Counted from the first letter of the stretch, positions 9,258-19,849 are shown. The stretch is DNA of 64,000 nt from Planctomyces sp. SH-PL62 (GCF_001610895.1 NZ_CP011273.1:4836001-4900000); one strand, 5' to 3'. Notes: generated by a model from the sequence alone, not told the origin. Program-made: numbers and translations.

Positions 9258-10916
9258 TCAAACATGGTCATTCGATGCAGGATGATGGAGCAGGTAGGTC
9301 TTATAACCGCCCCCGAGATTATAGGCGTCGACGCCCGCGTCCCGGAGGATCAAGGTCGCCATGTAGCCTCTCATGCCGACCTGGCAGTACGCCACCACGG
9401 GGCGGTCCCGGGGGATCTCGCCGAGACGCTCGCGGAGCTCGTCGATGGGGACGTTGACCGCGCCGGGAATCGCGCCGGCCGCGACCTCCTTCGGCGTGCG
9501 GACGTCGATGACGACGGCCTCGGCGCCGGCCGCTCCGTCCAGCTCCTCGACCTGGATCTGGGGGTAGCGGCCGTCGAGGATGTTCGTCGCGACGAAGCCG
9601 GCCATGTTGACCGGGTCCTTGGCCGAGCCGAACTGCGGCGCGTAGGCGAGTTCCACCTCTTGCAGCTCGCGGACGGTCATCCCGGCCTGGATGGCCGTCG
9701 CCAGCACGTTGATCCGGTTGTCGACGCCTTCGGAGCCCGCCACCTGCGCCCCCAGCAGCTTCCCCGACCCGGGCTCCATCAGAATCTTGATCGACAGCGG
9801 CTTCGCGCCGGGGTAATAGCCCGCGTGATGGTTGGCGTGAACATAAACCTTGATGTACGCAGATCCATCGCGATCCAGGGCCTTCTGGGTCTGCCCGGTG
9901 GACGCCAGCGTCTGGTCAAAGAAGCCGACGATCGCCGTGGCTTGCGTCCCCCGATATCGGCTCTCACGGCCGAAGACGTTGTCCGCGGCGATCCTCCCCT
10001 GGCGGTTCGCCGGACCGGCGAGGGGGATCTGGGCGGGCCGCCTCGTGACGAAGTCCACCGTTTCGACGGCGTCGCCGACGGCGTAGATCGACGGGTCGTT
10101 GGTGCGCATTCGGTCGTCGACCTGGATCCCGCCCCGAGGGCCGACGTCCAGCCCGGCCTCCAGGGCCAGCCGGTTTTCGGGCCGCACCCCGACCCCCAGG
10201 ACGACGAGACCCGCTTCAAGTCTGTCGCCGGACTTCAGGTCGAGGACGAGGCCTCCCCCCGCCGCGTGGATCGCCTCGACGGAGTTCTTGAGCAGCAACG
10301 TCGCGCCGCGTGACCGGAGGGCTTCGGTCATGGGGGTCGCCATCTCGCAGTCGACGACGGGGACCACCTGATCCTGCAACTCGACGACGGTAGTACGAAG
10401 GCCTCGCCTGAGGAAGTTCTCGGCGAGTTCGAGGCCGATGTAACCGGCTCCCACGACGACCGCGTGCTCGATTCCGCGATCGACGATCGCCTTGATGCGG
10501 TCCACGTCCTCCAGATTTCGGAGGGTGAAGACGCCGGGTAGGTCGGCGCCCGCGATCGGGGGCTTCCAGGGTGCTGCGCCGGGGGCCAGGATCAAGGCGT
10601 CGTAGCTTTCCTCGAAGGTGGACCCGTCCGCCAGGTTGAGGGCCGTCACGATCTTCCGGCCGCGATCGACGGCGATCGCTTCCGTCCTGGTGCGGACGTC
10701 GATGCGATACCTCTGCCGGAGCAGGGACGGCTTCGCGACGAGCAGTTTCTCGCGTTCCTCGATCTCGCCCCCGATGTAATAGGGGAGGCCGCAGTTGGCG
10801 AACGAGACGTCGGGACCTCGTTCCAGCATGACGATCTCGGCCGTTTCGGAGAGCCGCCTCGCTCTCGTCGCCGCCGAGGCTCCGCCGGCGACGCCTCCGA
10901 TGATGACCAGTTTCAT
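9258..10916 (-). CDS. CoA-disulfide reductase / persulfide reductase with C-terminal rhodanese domain
   Basis: A 552-residue cytoplasmic flavoenzyme. Residues 1-35 hold the FAD Rossmann motif (IIGGVAGGASAATRARRL); FANCGLPY places the single redox cysteine at 42, as in CoA-disulfide reductases rather than CxxxxC disulfide reductases. VVVGAGYIGLELAENF is the NAD(P)H-binding fold and IYAVGDAV the second FAD motif. The last 100 residues are a rhodanese domain (VIDVRTPKEVAAGAIPGAVN) with the active-site loop YCQVGMRG, Cys 511. This fusion matches the CoADR-Rhd/NADH-persulfide reductase type, which reduces CoA or other persulfides and polysulfide. The start at 10916 begins exactly at the FAD strand and has CGGAG upstream. 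The sulfur source in this organism is not shown by the neighbours. Confidence 0.88.
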   Translation of the reverse strand: MKLVIIGGVAGGASAATRARRLSETAEIVMLERGPDVSFANCGLPYYIGGEIEEREKLLVAKPSLLRQRYRIDVRTRTEAIAVDRGRKIVTALNLADGSTFEESYDALILAPGAAPWKPPIAGADLPGVFTLRNLEDVDRIKAIVDRGIEHAVVVGAGYIGLELAENFLRRGLRTTVVELQDQVVPVVDCEMATPMTEALRSRGATLLLKNSVEAIHAAGGGLVLDLKSGDRLEAGLVVLGVGVRPENRLALEAGLDVGPRGGIQVDDRMRTNDPSIYAVGDAVETVDFVTRRPAQIPLAGPANRQGRIAADNVFGRESRYRGTQATAIVGFFDQTLASTGQTQKALDRDGSAYIKVYVHANHHAGYYPGAKPLSIKILMEPGSGKLLGAQVAGSEGVDNRINVLATAIQAGMTVRELQEVELAYAPQFGSAKDPVNMAGFVATNILDGRYPQIQVEELDGAAGAEAVVIDVRTPKEVAAGAIPGAVNVPIDELRERLGEIPRDRPVVAYCQVGMRGYMATLILRDAGVDAYNLGGGYKTYLLHHPASNDHV

Positions 10917-11204
10917 GACCAAGGCTCCGTGACGTCGGAGGCCTGGGCTCCTCACTCCCGGATCGGAAGAATCGAGGGCCGACGCGGTGCGACGTCGAAG
11001 CGCCATGCTACCCTCCCGTCCCGTCGAATTCCATCGTCGGGCGACTCACGGGGGCCGTCGCCGATCGTCTTTCGATGTGGGGCTCGCTTCGAAACGAACC
11101 CGGACCGGGTCCGGCGAGACGTGCGGAACGTCTCGCGGATCCCGGCCCGATCTTCTCGGGTTATCAGCCTCGGATCGTCCGATGGAACGAACTGGAGGGG
11201 TGGA

Positions 11205-12059
11205 TTACCTGGGCTGCGCAGGGGCCGCGGCGGGAGCGGCGGCCGGGGCGCCCTGGACGGCCCGCTCGACCTGCTTCGGCAGGGAGTTGGCCGGCTCGGG
11301 GACCTTGAGATTCCGCACCTCGTTCAAGATGATCCGGGCGCCCGACTGAAGCTCTTCAGGCGAGAGCTGGCTGTCGTTGTTGGCGTCCAGCACGCGAAAG
11401 ACCACGTGGGCCGGGTTGATGATCGCCTTGTCGAACTCTTCGCGGCTGACCGCGCCGTTCTTGTCGAGGTCGGCGGACTGGAAACCAGCCTGGAGGCCGG
11501 CGCGGCCCATCTCGACGACGGCGGCGTTGATCTCGGCCGGGGCGAGGTTGCCGTCGCTGTTGCGATCACCGGCGAGGAACAGAGCCTGGACGGCGCTCTG
11601 GACGCCCTGGCGCAGTTCCGACGCGTCGATGGCCGCGTCGCGGTTGGTGTCGACCACGGCCATGATGTTCTGCTTCGCCTGGTCGATCTCGGGCTTCGTC
11701 CCCTGCGCGGCGGTCTCCTGCTCGGCCCGCTGGAACACGAACCGGAGGATGGGTCGCTGATTGAACAGGCTTTCACGTGCCTGATCCGCCTCTTCCTTCG
11801 TGACCTTGCCGTCGCCGTTGGCGTCGGCGCGGAAGAAGAAGCCGCCGACCAGCAGGTTGCCGGCGTCTACGGCTTCCTGCTGGGAGATCTGGCCGTCGTT
11901 GTTGACGTCGGTCATCTTGAACAACATCTTCGCGGTGTCCTGGACGTCGCCCAGGCTGTCGATCGGGCCGTCGGACTTATCACCATCGCCCCTGGCGACG
12001 CCGATGGTTGCGGCGGCGACGAGCATCATGGCCAAGATGGTCGGATTCCCTTTACGCAT
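11205..12059 (-). CDS. Secreted EF-hand protein
   Basis: A 284-residue exported protein. MRKGNPTILAMMLVAAATIG is a signal peptide. The mature chain carries six EF-hand-like calcium loops: DVNNDGQISQQE, DANGDGKVTKEE, DTNRDAAIDASE, DRNSDGNLAPAE, DLDKNGAVSREE and DANNDSQLSPEE. Four have the full DxNxDG/DxDxNG spacing; the third and sixth lack the central glycine. The C-terminus is an Ala/Pro tail (GAPAAAPAAAPAQPR). Such calmodulin-like secreted proteins are frequent in planctomycetes; the function is unknown but extracytoplasmic Ca2+ binding is likely. The ATG at 12059 has AGGAG eight bases upstream. It stands alone, divergent from recQ. Confidence 0.85.
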   Translation of the reverse strand: MRKGNPTILAMMLVAAATIGVARGDGDKSDGPIDSLGDVQDTAKMLFKMTDVNNDGQISQQEAVDAGNLLVGGFFFRADANGDGKVTKEEADQARESLFNQRPILRFVFQRAEQETAAQGTKPEIDQAKQNIMAVVDTNRDAAIDASELRQGVQSAVQALFLAGDRNSDGNLAPAEINAAVVEMGRAGLQAGFQSADLDKNGAVSREEFDKAIINPAHVVFRVLDANNDSQLSPEELQSGARIILNEVRNLKVPEPANSLPKQVERAVQGAPAAAPAAAPAQPR

Positions 12060-12648
12060 TTCGTATCTCCTGGTTTTCTCTTCGGGCGTCCCTGAATGTG
12101 GTGCTACGAAACTCATGCCGAACCTCGGAGCAGGCAGCCTCCCGTTCAGTGCCGGGGTCGAGGTTAGAGTTCCGTGACCGCCTACGAGGGACAGGGTTAT
12201 TGCAATCTCAATACCAACGAGGCCGATTTCCCTGGAACTCCTCCTCACGGCCCGGGAAACCATAAAAATTCGTCGATCGCCCCATCGGACGGCCTCGTTT
12301 CCGGGGTTTCATCGGCCATGAACTCACTCGACCGGCGGCCTCGCCGGAGTCTGGAGCAATTCGATTCCCCGTCGATGGGAAGCGGCGGGCCTCCTCGTCA
12401 TCAGGGCGTTCGGGCGTCGATGCAACTCGGGGGAGAACGCTAGCGGGTTCGTCGCGGCCTGAGGGCAAGGACCTGTTGTTTCGAGGTAGGCGGGGATCGC
12501 TCGGGGATCGTCGCATGGCTTTCGGATGGCGGTACGGCCTTTGCGATTTCCATCCGATGATCACCTGCCAGTTCCATCAATCCGCTTCATCCAGGATGTG
12601 GCGCCCCGGGCCGATCTCGTTCCGCCCGGTCGAGCCACGGGAGGTCAT
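12060..12648. other. Intergenic region between EF-hand gene and recQ
   Basis: This 589-base gap separates divergent genes. Short AT-rich patches lie around 12195-12215 and 12260-12275, where the EF-hand promoter might be, but I find no well-spaced -35/-10 pair. No tRNA, repeat or strong hairpin is visible. Open frames here lack a ribosome-binding site and coding character. Confidence 0.35.
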
Positions 12649-14118
12649 ATGACCGAAGTTATCGACGTTGCGACGCGGGGCGTGGAACGTGGCGACCTCA
12701 AGCGTCGTCTGAGATCGCTGTTCGGCTTCCGCAAGTTTCGGCCCGGTCAGGAGCGCGTGGTCCAGGCCGCGTTGGAAGGGCGTGACACGCTGGTGGTCAT
12801 GCCCACGGGGTCGGGCAAGAGTCTCTGCTTCCAGCTCCCCGCCCTGGAGATGCCAGGCGCGACGATCGTCGTCAGTCCGCTGATCGCACTCATGAAGGAT
12901 CAGACCGAAGCCCTGCGGGCCCGCGGTTTCGAGGCGATCGCCGTGAACAGCACCATGACGGCCGCCGAGCGCGCCGACGCCGAGGCCCGCCTCGGGCGCG
13001 ACTTCCAGGGATTCCTTTATACGACCCCGGAGCAGCTCGCTTCGCCCGAGTTCCGTTCCCTGCTGCGGAAGTGCGCGATCGACCTGTTCGTGGTCGACGA
13101 GGCCCATTGCGTGAGCCAGTGGGGGCACGACTTCCGGCCCGAGTACCTCGCACTGGGGTCGGTCATCGAGGATCTGGGACGGCCGACGGTGCTCGCACTC
13201 ACCGCGACCGCCACGGCCGACGTCGTCGACGACGTGCTGAAGCAATTGCACATCCCGGACGCCGAGGTCGTCCACACCGGGTTCCACCGCCCGAACCTCC
13301 ACCTCCTCTCCTTTGAGACCGACGGCGACGACGACAAGTTCGAGCGGATCAAGGTCCTCCTCGAACAGGAGTCAGGCTCGGGAATCATCTACGCGGCGAC
13401 CGTCAAGAGCGTCAAGGAGATCGCGGAGCGGCTCGGCGGCGCGGGGCTTTCCGTCGCGACGTATCACGGCCGGATGAAGAAGGCGGATCGCGAGGAAAGC
13501 CAGGACCGATTCATGAGCGGCGACGTTCCGATCATGGTCGCGACGAACGCCTTCGGCATGGGGATCGACAAGCCGGACGTCCGGTACGTCATCCACGCCC
13601 ATCCCCCTTCGACGCTCGAAGCATTCTATCAGGAGTTCGGGCGGGCGGGCCGCGACGGCCTGGACGCACGCTGCGTGCTCTTGCACCACGCCGACGATTG
13701 GAAGCTGCATACGTTCTTCCAGGCTGGGCGATATCCCTCGGGCGAAGACCTGGTCAACGCCCACCACGCCCTCAAGCGGTTCGGCGGCGAGCCTCCCACG
13801 TTCGAGCAACTGACGACCGTCTCCCCCCTGCCCCGAACCAAGCTGAAGACGTCGCTGAACTTCTTTCGCAATCAAGGGATCATCAAGGAAGACCTCGCCG
13901 GCAAGTTCCTCCTGATCCGCGACGACCTCGATCTGGACGACCTCATGCGGTTGGCTCGACACTACGAGGAGAAAGACGAGGTGGATCGCATGAATCAGCA
14001 GCGCGTCGTCGATTACGCCAGGCTGCGGTCGTGTCGCTGGGCTTCCCTCCTCGACTACTTCGGGGACGAGGAGTCGCGAGACGTCTGTGGGCGATGCGAC
14101 AACTGCCCGGCCGCTTGA
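12649..14118 (+). CDS. recQ: ATP-dependent DNA helicase RecQ
   Basis: A 489-residue superfamily 2 DNA helicase that unwinds DNA 3'-5' in recombination and repair. It begins with the RecQ motif 0 ([10 protein letters not shown]), then Walker A MPTGSGKS (51-58), the DEAH box (150-153) in [19 protein letters not shown], the SAT-type motif TATAT, and motif [12 protein letters not shown]. The C-terminal zinc-binding subdomain is present, with cysteines in [11 protein letters not shown] and CGRCDNC. No winged-helix of full length or HRDC domain follows, so it is a short form compared with the 600-residue E. coli enzyme. The ATG at 12649 has GGGAGG seven bases before it. A strong intrinsic terminator follows 21 bases after the stop. 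Confidence 0.92.
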   Translation: MTEVIDVATRGVERGDLKRRLRSLFGFRKFRPGQERVVQAALEGRDTLVVMPTGSGKSLCFQLPALEMPGATIVVSPLIALMKDQTEALRARGFEAIAVNSTMTAAERADAEARLGRDFQGFLYTTPEQLASPEFRSLLRKCAIDLFVVDEAHCVSQWGHDFRPEYLALGSVIEDLGRPTVLALTATATADVVDDVLKQLHIPDAEVVHTGFHRPNLHLLSFETDGDDDKFERIKVLLEQESGSGIIYAATVKSVKEIAERLGGAGLSVATYHGRMKKADREESQDRFMSGDVPIMVATNAFGMGIDKPDVRYVIHAHPPSTLEAFYQEFGRAGRDGLDARCVLLHHADDWKLHTFFQAGRYPSGEDLVNAHHALKRFGGEPPTFEQLTTVSPLPRTKLKTSLNFFRNQGIIKEDLAGKFLLIRDDLDLDDLMRLARHYEEKDEVDRMNQQRVVDYARLRSCRWASLLDYFGDEESRDVCGRCDNCPAA

Positions 14119-14139
14119 AGTGGGAATCGGCCGCCCCTA

Positions 14140-14174
14140 CCGCGCAAGCCGCTTCCGGCTCGCGCGGTTTTTTT
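14140..14174 (+). terminator. Intrinsic terminator of recQ
   Basis: A stem of CCGCGC-A-AGCCG pairing with CGGCT-C-GCGCGG closes over the four-base loop CTTC and is followed by seven T (14168-14174). This is a textbook Rho-independent terminator, 21 bases after the recQ stop. Confidence 0.9.
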
Positions 14175-14230
14175 GTCTCGTCGCCCTCCGAGCCGCGAAG
14201 GCCAAGGTCCTCGCGTTCGAAAATGCCAGC

Positions 14231-14279
14231 GGCCCCGCCGAAGGCCCCTCGCCAGTGGCGATGGGTCCTCGACGGGGCC
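14231..14279. terminator. Long imperfect hairpin after the DUF2382 gene
   Basis: GGCCCCG at the left pairs with CGGGGCC at the right, with further internal pairs (CGAGG/CCT-CG, CCC/GGG, CGCC/GGCG) interrupted by single-base bulges. It lies 50 bases past the stop of the leftward DUF2382 gene and could end its transcript. There is no immediate T-run, so confidence is moderate. Confidence 0.45.
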
Positions 14280-14328
14280 GGTTCGTTTCATCTGGATGTC
14301 ACTTCGGCGGGACGCCGACGACGACGTG

Positions 14329-15375
14329 TCAACGTCGGCCGGGCTTTCCGCCCTTGTCGTCAATGTCGACGTCGCCGTGCTTCTCGACCTTGAGTTCCTC
14401 CTTGCGGACGGTGCCCGAGGCCTTCTCGGTCCCCTGGACCTTCCGCTTGCCCACCGAGACCTCGTCGGTTACGACGGTCTCCTTGCCGATCTCGATCTCC
14501 TCCCGCTTGACCGGGATGCGGACCTCTTCGGTCCCGGCGCCGGCGGAGCCCATCCCTCCGGCGGTGGCGCGGCCCGAGACGGGATGGCGTTCGATGACGA
14601 TCTCTTCGCGCTCGACGGGGACGGTGACGGTCTTGTTCTCCGTCACGACCTCCTTGCGAACCGAGACGTCGCCGGTCTCGACGGGATGCTTGGAGACCTT
14701 CAGCCGCTCCTCGCGAAGCTGGATCGTGCGGTCGTAGGCGTCGCGCACGGTGTCCCGGGCCCGGTCCCAGGTCAGGTTGGCGGCGTGCTTCGTCTTGCCC
14801 CACCCCGCCTTGAGGTCGTGCTCGACCTCGGTGAACGGCCGCCCCTCATACTGGTCGTAGGCGTCGCCGGCGTAGCGGTTGGCCGAACGATAGTCAAAGA
14901 CGTCCTTCACCGCCCCCTTGGCCTTGTCCCAGGACAGCTGGGTGGCGTGCTTGGTCTTGTCCCAACCCTTCTGAAGGTCGGATTCGACTTCGCTGTAGGC
15001 CTTGCCCGCGTGCTTCGTCTCACACTCGCCGGCGTACTTGTAGGCCGGCTCGTAAGCCTCGTAGGTCTGCCCCTTGGCGTAAGGGCGGCTGGGGAAGGAT
15101 TCGCGGAGCCAGTTGTCCTCGGTGGTGGGGTCGATCAACTCGCCCATCCCCTTGCCGGCTAGACCGCCGGCCACCGCCCCGAGGGCCGCGCCGACGGCCG
15201 TACCGATCGGCCCGGCGACCGAGCCGATCGCCGCGCCGCTGGCGATGCCGCCGATGGCCGCGCCGATGCCGGTCTCGACCGGGTGGGAGCCCGGGGCGTC
15301 GGTGATCGGGTCGGGGTTCCGGCTGCCGGTCGGCGGGACGTCGATCGACTTCTCAGGATCTTTGCGGGTCGTCAT
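14329..15375 (-). CDS. DUF2382 (YsnF/AvaK-type) protein with glycine zipper and tandem repeats
   Basis: A 348-residue protein in three parts. Residues 36-75 are a glycine-zipper segment (IGAAIGGIASGAAIG, AVGAALGAVAGGLAGKG) likely to insert in or pack against a membrane. Residues 112-161 and 167-215 are two copies of a ~50-residue unit with the shared pattern YAG...EVE.DL..GW.KTKHA..L.WD.A. Residues 222-340 are a DUF2382 domain (VTVPVEREEIVIERHPV, VRIPVKREEIEIGKE), known from general-stress protein YsnF. The role is probably stress-related and envelope-associated; this is inference from the family. The ATG at 15375 has GGGAGAAC upstream. The repeat unit is not one I recognise. Confidence 0.8.
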   Translation of the reverse strand: MTTRKDPEKSIDVPPTGSRNPDPITDAPGSHPVETGIGAAIGGIASGAAIGSVAGPIGTAVGAALGAVAGGLAGKGMGELIDPTTEDNWLRESFPSRPYAKGQTYEAYEPAYKYAGECETKHAGKAYSEVESDLQKGWDKTKHATQLSWDKAKGAVKDVFDYRSANRYAGDAYDQYEGRPFTEVEHDLKAGWGKTKHAANLTWDRARDTVRDAYDRTIQLREERLKVSKHPVETGDVSVRKEVVTENKTVTVPVEREEIVIERHPVSGRATAGGMGSAGAGTEEVRIPVKREEIEIGKETVVTDEVSVGKRKVQGTEKASGTVRKEELKVEKHGDVDIDDKGGKPGRR

Positions 15376-15744
15376 CGTCAGTTCTCCCTCTAGCCTCGTG
15401 GTATCGCGAATTGGTGATTCAGCGAAGACGAGCGATCGGGGATCGCCCGGGCGGGCCTCGGCTTCACCAAGGTCTCGCCCTCGCTCCGACGCCGAAACCA
15501 AGTCGCAAACCGGATGCCGTCGAGGGCTGGATGGAGCCGAAAATCCAGGTCGCGAGACCGATGAGGAATTGAGGGCGAACCAAGAACTCCGGCATTCTTC
15601 TTGCTTGAGCGAATCGTCGAATCAATTTCATGTCGACATCCACATTGCATCAACCTCTTGTGAAAGTCCGGCCCCCCCGGATCGGCGGAGCGCCCGGGCG
15701 CGCGGCTCCCGGGTGGTTCGCGATTTTTGACGAGGAGGAATCGC
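15376..15744. other. Intergenic region between divergent genes
   Basis: This 369-base gap should carry promoters for the leftward DUF2382 gene and the rightward methyltransferase. On the minus strand TTGATG is followed at 17 bases by TGAAAT near 15630-15660, a weak candidate only. I see no hairpin, repeat or small gene in it. Confidence 0.3.
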
Positions 15745-16590
15745 GTGGCAGACCAGCGTGCGGATCCGACCGATGAACTGCCCACCTACGCTCGGATGAT
15801 GGCCGCCTACCACGAAGCCTTCGAACCGGAGCTTCGGCGGGTGGTCCGAGGAGTGCCTCTCGCGCCTGGCTCGCGGGTCGTGGACCTTGCGTGCGGCGAC
15901 GGCAGCTACACGCGTTGGCTCGCCGAGCGCGTCGGCGACGACGGGGAAGTCCTGGGCGTCGACCTCTCGGCCGCGTTCCTGCACTGGGCGGAGGCGGCGC
16001 TCCGCTCGGCGTCGCTGCTCGACAGGGTTCGCTTCGTGCGACTCGACGTGGAGCATTCGCCGCTGATCGAAGGCCGCGCCGATCTCGTCTGGTGCGCCCA
16101 GAGCCTGTACAGCCTCCCCGATCCGGCCGGGGCCGTGCGCCGCATGGCCGCTCTCGCCCGTCCTGGAGGTCGCGTCGTCGTCTTCGAGAGCGATGAACTT
16201 CATCATGTGACGCTCTCCTGGCCCGTGGAGATCGAACTCGCCCTTCGGGCGGCGGAACTGCGGGCGTTCCAGGAGCGGTCGGACCATCCCGCCCGGTTCT
16301 ACATCGCCCGCGATCTCCCCCGGGTCTTTCGGGAAGCGGGGCTGCCGGGCTGCGAGTTCCGGAGCTTCGCGTTCAACCGCCAGGCCCCCTTCGACCGCCC
16401 CACGCGTCGCTTCCTGGACGAATACCTGACCGATCTCCGGGACCGCGTCTCCCCCTTCCTCGATCCGGCTCGCCGTGAGGAGTTCGCCGAACTGGTCGCG
16501 CCGGAATCGCCCCGACGCCTCGTCGACGATCCCGACGCCCTCGTCGTCTGCGTCGACCATCTGGCCGTCGCGACGCGCGAGGCGGGCTGA
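15745..16590 (+). CDS. Class I SAM-dependent methyltransferase
   Basis: A 281-residue cytoplasmic methyltransferase. Motif I is VVDLACGDGSYTRWLAERV, followed by the acidic residue that ends strand two (VLGVDLS) and the motif around RFVRLDVEHSPL, then RMAALARPGGRVVVFESDEL, the usual post-strand-four/five pattern of methyltransf_11/25 enzymes. The C-terminal 100 residues are helical and give no substrate clue. The GTG at 15745 is preceded by GAGGAGGA and is clearly the start. It is convergent with ettA; both probably end at the same hairpin just after the stop. The substrate (small molecule, quinone or lipid) cannot be told. Confidence 0.82.
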   Translation: MADQRADPTDELPTYARMMAAYHEAFEPELRRVVRGVPLAPGSRVVDLACGDGSYTRWLAERVGDDGEVLGVDLSAAFLHWAEAALRSASLLDRVRFVRLDVEHSPLIEGRADLVWCAQSLYSLPDPAGAVRRMAALARPGGRVVVFESDELHHVTLSWPVEIELALRAAELRAFQERSDHPARFYIARDLPRVFREAGLPGCEFRSFAFNRQAPFDRPTRRFLDEYLTDLRDRVSPFLDPARREEFAELVAPESPRRLVDDPDALVVCVDHLAVATREAG

Positions 16591-16593
16591 CGA

Positions 16594-16637
16594 AAAAGAG
16601 GGATCATGCGAAGACGTAATCGCATGATCCCTCTTTT
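16594..16637. terminator. Bidirectional terminator between methyltransferase gene and ettA
   Basis: A perfect 18-base inverted repeat (AAAAGAGGGATCATGCGA and its complement) with an eight-base loop. It is bounded by A-run on the left and T-run on the right, so it can act as an intrinsic terminator on both strands for the two convergent genes. Confidence 0.92.
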
Positions 16638-16664
16638 AGAATTCGAGCGAGGCTCGCCGCCGCC

Positions 16665-18338
<1,674 letters not shown>

Positions 18339-18442
18339 GGCCTGAGCTTTCCGAATGACCGAATCCAGGACGAAGAGAGAGACGACTGCGCCGGTGACGA
18401 CGGGGAGGATCGATTCGAGCGTCCATCTCATGCTAGACGCTC

Positions 18443-18471
18443 TTGAATCCGTCCCGATCGTCTGGTAGGGT
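18443..18471 (+). promoter_or_regulatory. Candidate promoter of tRNA-Met(CAT)
   Basis: TTGAAT at 18443-18448 and TAGGGT at 18466-18471 are separated by 17 bases, giving a predicted start about 50 bases before the tRNA. It fits a sigma-70 type promoter but is supported by sequence only. Confidence 0.45.
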
Positions 18472-18526
18472 GATTATGGCCGAGGTGAGCCCGGGGGACA
18501 AGCTTCCCCGCCCACTCACCCTCGAC

Positions 18527-18600
18527 GCCGGGGTAGCTCAGTTGGTCAGAGCGGCGGTCTCATAATCCGCAGGTCTCGGGTTCGAATCCCGACCCCGGTA
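18527..18600 (+). tRNA. tRNA with CAT anticodon (elongator Met, possibly Ile2)
   Basis: A full cloverleaf: acceptor GCCGGGG/CCCCGGT (first pair G-U), D arm GCTC/GAGC, anticodon loop CTCATAA with CAT at 18561-18563, T arm TCGGG-TTCGAAT-CCCGA, discriminator A. CCA is not encoded. The paired first base and absence of the three G-C initiator stem pairs argue against the initiator. A CAT anticodon could also be the lysidine-modified Ile tRNA, but the body looks more like elongator Met. Confidence 0.93.
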
Positions 18601-18727
18601 GTTTTCCTTCCCACCCTTTGGCAGCCCCACCTCATTCCACTTCACGATGGGGGGGACTTCCTGTCCTCCCTCGCCGGCCTCAATCCTCGGCACCCGTCCA
18701 GGAACGGCTTCGTGCTTTTATAAACTT

Positions 18728-18755
18728 GCGTTTGTGCCTAGTTGCAAACGCTTTT
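18728..18755 (+). terminator. Weak intrinsic terminator downstream of tRNA
   Basis: A seven-base stem GCGTTTG/CAAACGC with a ten-base loop is followed by TTTT. It lies 128 bases after the tRNA, so its link to that transcript is uncertain. Confidence 0.4.
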
Positions 18756-19080
18756 GTTCCGCTGCAAGACACTCAAGAGATCAACCTGGACGTGATGGCA
18801 CCGTGCATCCACAGGGCGAGCGTCGCGGACTGGATCCGACCGGCGGGGCCGCGATCCGCGGGGAAGGCGGGGAGCCGGCCTGAGATTTGCTGGACGAGCC
18901 GGCCTGGCCGCCAACCGCCCATCCGGCGTCGTAATCACCTGGAAATGCAGGAGTTCCGTCGTGTCGTTTCCCGGATCGGCACATGGATGGCGGAACGATG
19001 GTCCGACTCCCTCGATGTTTCGCGAGAACAACGGAAAGCTTCGGGGCTGCAATAGTCCCCAGAGAATGAGGTTGTGTCCC

Positions 19081-19109
19081 TTGACTCGCGGCGTCCAGAT
19101 TCGTTAGGT
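19081..19109 (+). promoter_or_regulatory. Candidate promoter of PEP-CTERM gene 1
   Basis: TTGACT at 19081-19086, 17 bases, then TTAGGT at 19104-19109 (or TAGGTT one base later). The predicted leader is about 75 bases before the GTG start at 19190. Confidence 0.45.
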
Positions 19110-19189
19110 TACGTTGCTTGTTCGGAATAGCAGGTCGATTCGTTCTCGTTTCCGACCGTCACCTAAGAGAAGAGCAAAGGAGACACTGA

Positions 19190-19771
19190 GTGATCAAGCT
19201 GCATCGCATTCTGTTGGCGGGCGTCGTCCTCGCCCTGGCCACGTCCTCCGTCCAGGCCGCTGACGTCAATGGTCAGCTGGCGATCGGCGTTCTCGGGAAG
19301 GTCACCTCCACCGGCAGCGACCTGAATTCGCCGACGGCCGTGATCACCATCCCGAAGCTTCAGGCCACGGATGACGGGTCGAACGACTTCACCGTCATCA
19401 CCGCCGGCACGGTTGTCGACAACGACGGCGCGACCCTCGACATCGCCGCCGCCGCCGCCGGCTTCAACTTCAGCATGAACGGCACCTACGGCACGTTCGT
19501 CGCCGATCTGGGCAACATCGTGACCCAGTCGGCCGACTTCCTGAACCTCTACGTCGAAGGCCTCTACACCCCGGCCGGCGGCGTCACCGGCGATCCCGGC
19601 CGCGCCAGCTTGAACATCACCCTGACGTTCAACAACGGCGTCTACGGCTTCGCGGCCGTCCTGAACGCCCCGCCGACCCCGGTCGTCCCCGAGCCCTCCT
19701 CGGTCGCCCTGGCCGGCATCGGCCTGGCCTCGGCCGGCCTGTTCGGCCTCCGGAAGCGCTTCACCAAGTGA
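19190..19771 (+). CDS. PEP-CTERM sorting-domain protein
   Basis: A 193-residue exported protein. IKLHRILLAGVVLALATSSV ends in QA-AD, a signal peptide. The mature part is Asp/Asn/Thr-rich with no recognisable domain. The C-terminus is a complete PEP-CTERM signal: VVPEPSSVALAG, a hydrophobic helix (IGLASAGLFGL) and the basic end RKRF. Such proteins are cleaved and sorted by an exosortase, usually onto the surface or into extracellular matrix. The start is the GTG at 19190, with AAGGAG nine bases upstream. A clear intrinsic terminator follows. No exosortase gene is in the window. Confidence 0.85.
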   Translation: MIKLHRILLAGVVLALATSSVQAADVNGQLAIGVLGKVTSTGSDLNSPTAVITIPKLQATDDGSNDFTVITAGTVVDNDGATLDIAAAAAGFNFSMNGTYGTFVADLGNIVTQSADFLNLYVEGLYTPAGGVTGDPGRASLNITLTFNNGVYGFAAVLNAPPTPVVPEPSSVALAGIGLASAGLFGLRKRFTK

Positions 19772-19812
19772 CCCGCCATCGCGGTGAACGGTGATCGCTC
19801 CTAGGTAACAGA

Positions 19813-19849
19813 GGGCGTCCGATTCTCGTAATCGGGCGCCCGATTTTTT
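19813..19849 (+). terminator. Intrinsic terminator of PEP-CTERM gene 1
   Basis: A 12-base-pair stem from GGGCGTCCGATT to AATCGGGCGCCC (one G-T pair) with a five-base loop, then GA and six T. It lies about 40 bases after the stop. Confidence 0.88.

Larger units (their letters stand above)
18601..19189. other. Intergenic region between tRNA and first PEP-CTERM gene
   Basis: This 589-base gap is less GC-rich than its surroundings. It contains a small hairpin (GCGTTTG/CAAACGC, 18728-18751) followed by TTTT that could end the tRNA transcript, and a candidate promoter near 19081-19109 for the next gene. An open frame from 18618 to 19055 has no ribosome-binding site and a composition unlike real proteins here, so I do not call it. 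Confidence 0.4.

Noticed and set aside
18527-18600. CAT tRNA considered as initiator tRNA
   Set aside because: The first acceptor position is paired and the initiator-type three G-C pairs in the anticodon stem are absent.
18618-19055. Open frame of 145 codons after the tRNA
   Set aside because: No ribosome-binding site, Arg/Pro/Ser-rich random composition, no domain; lies in a less GC-rich gap.
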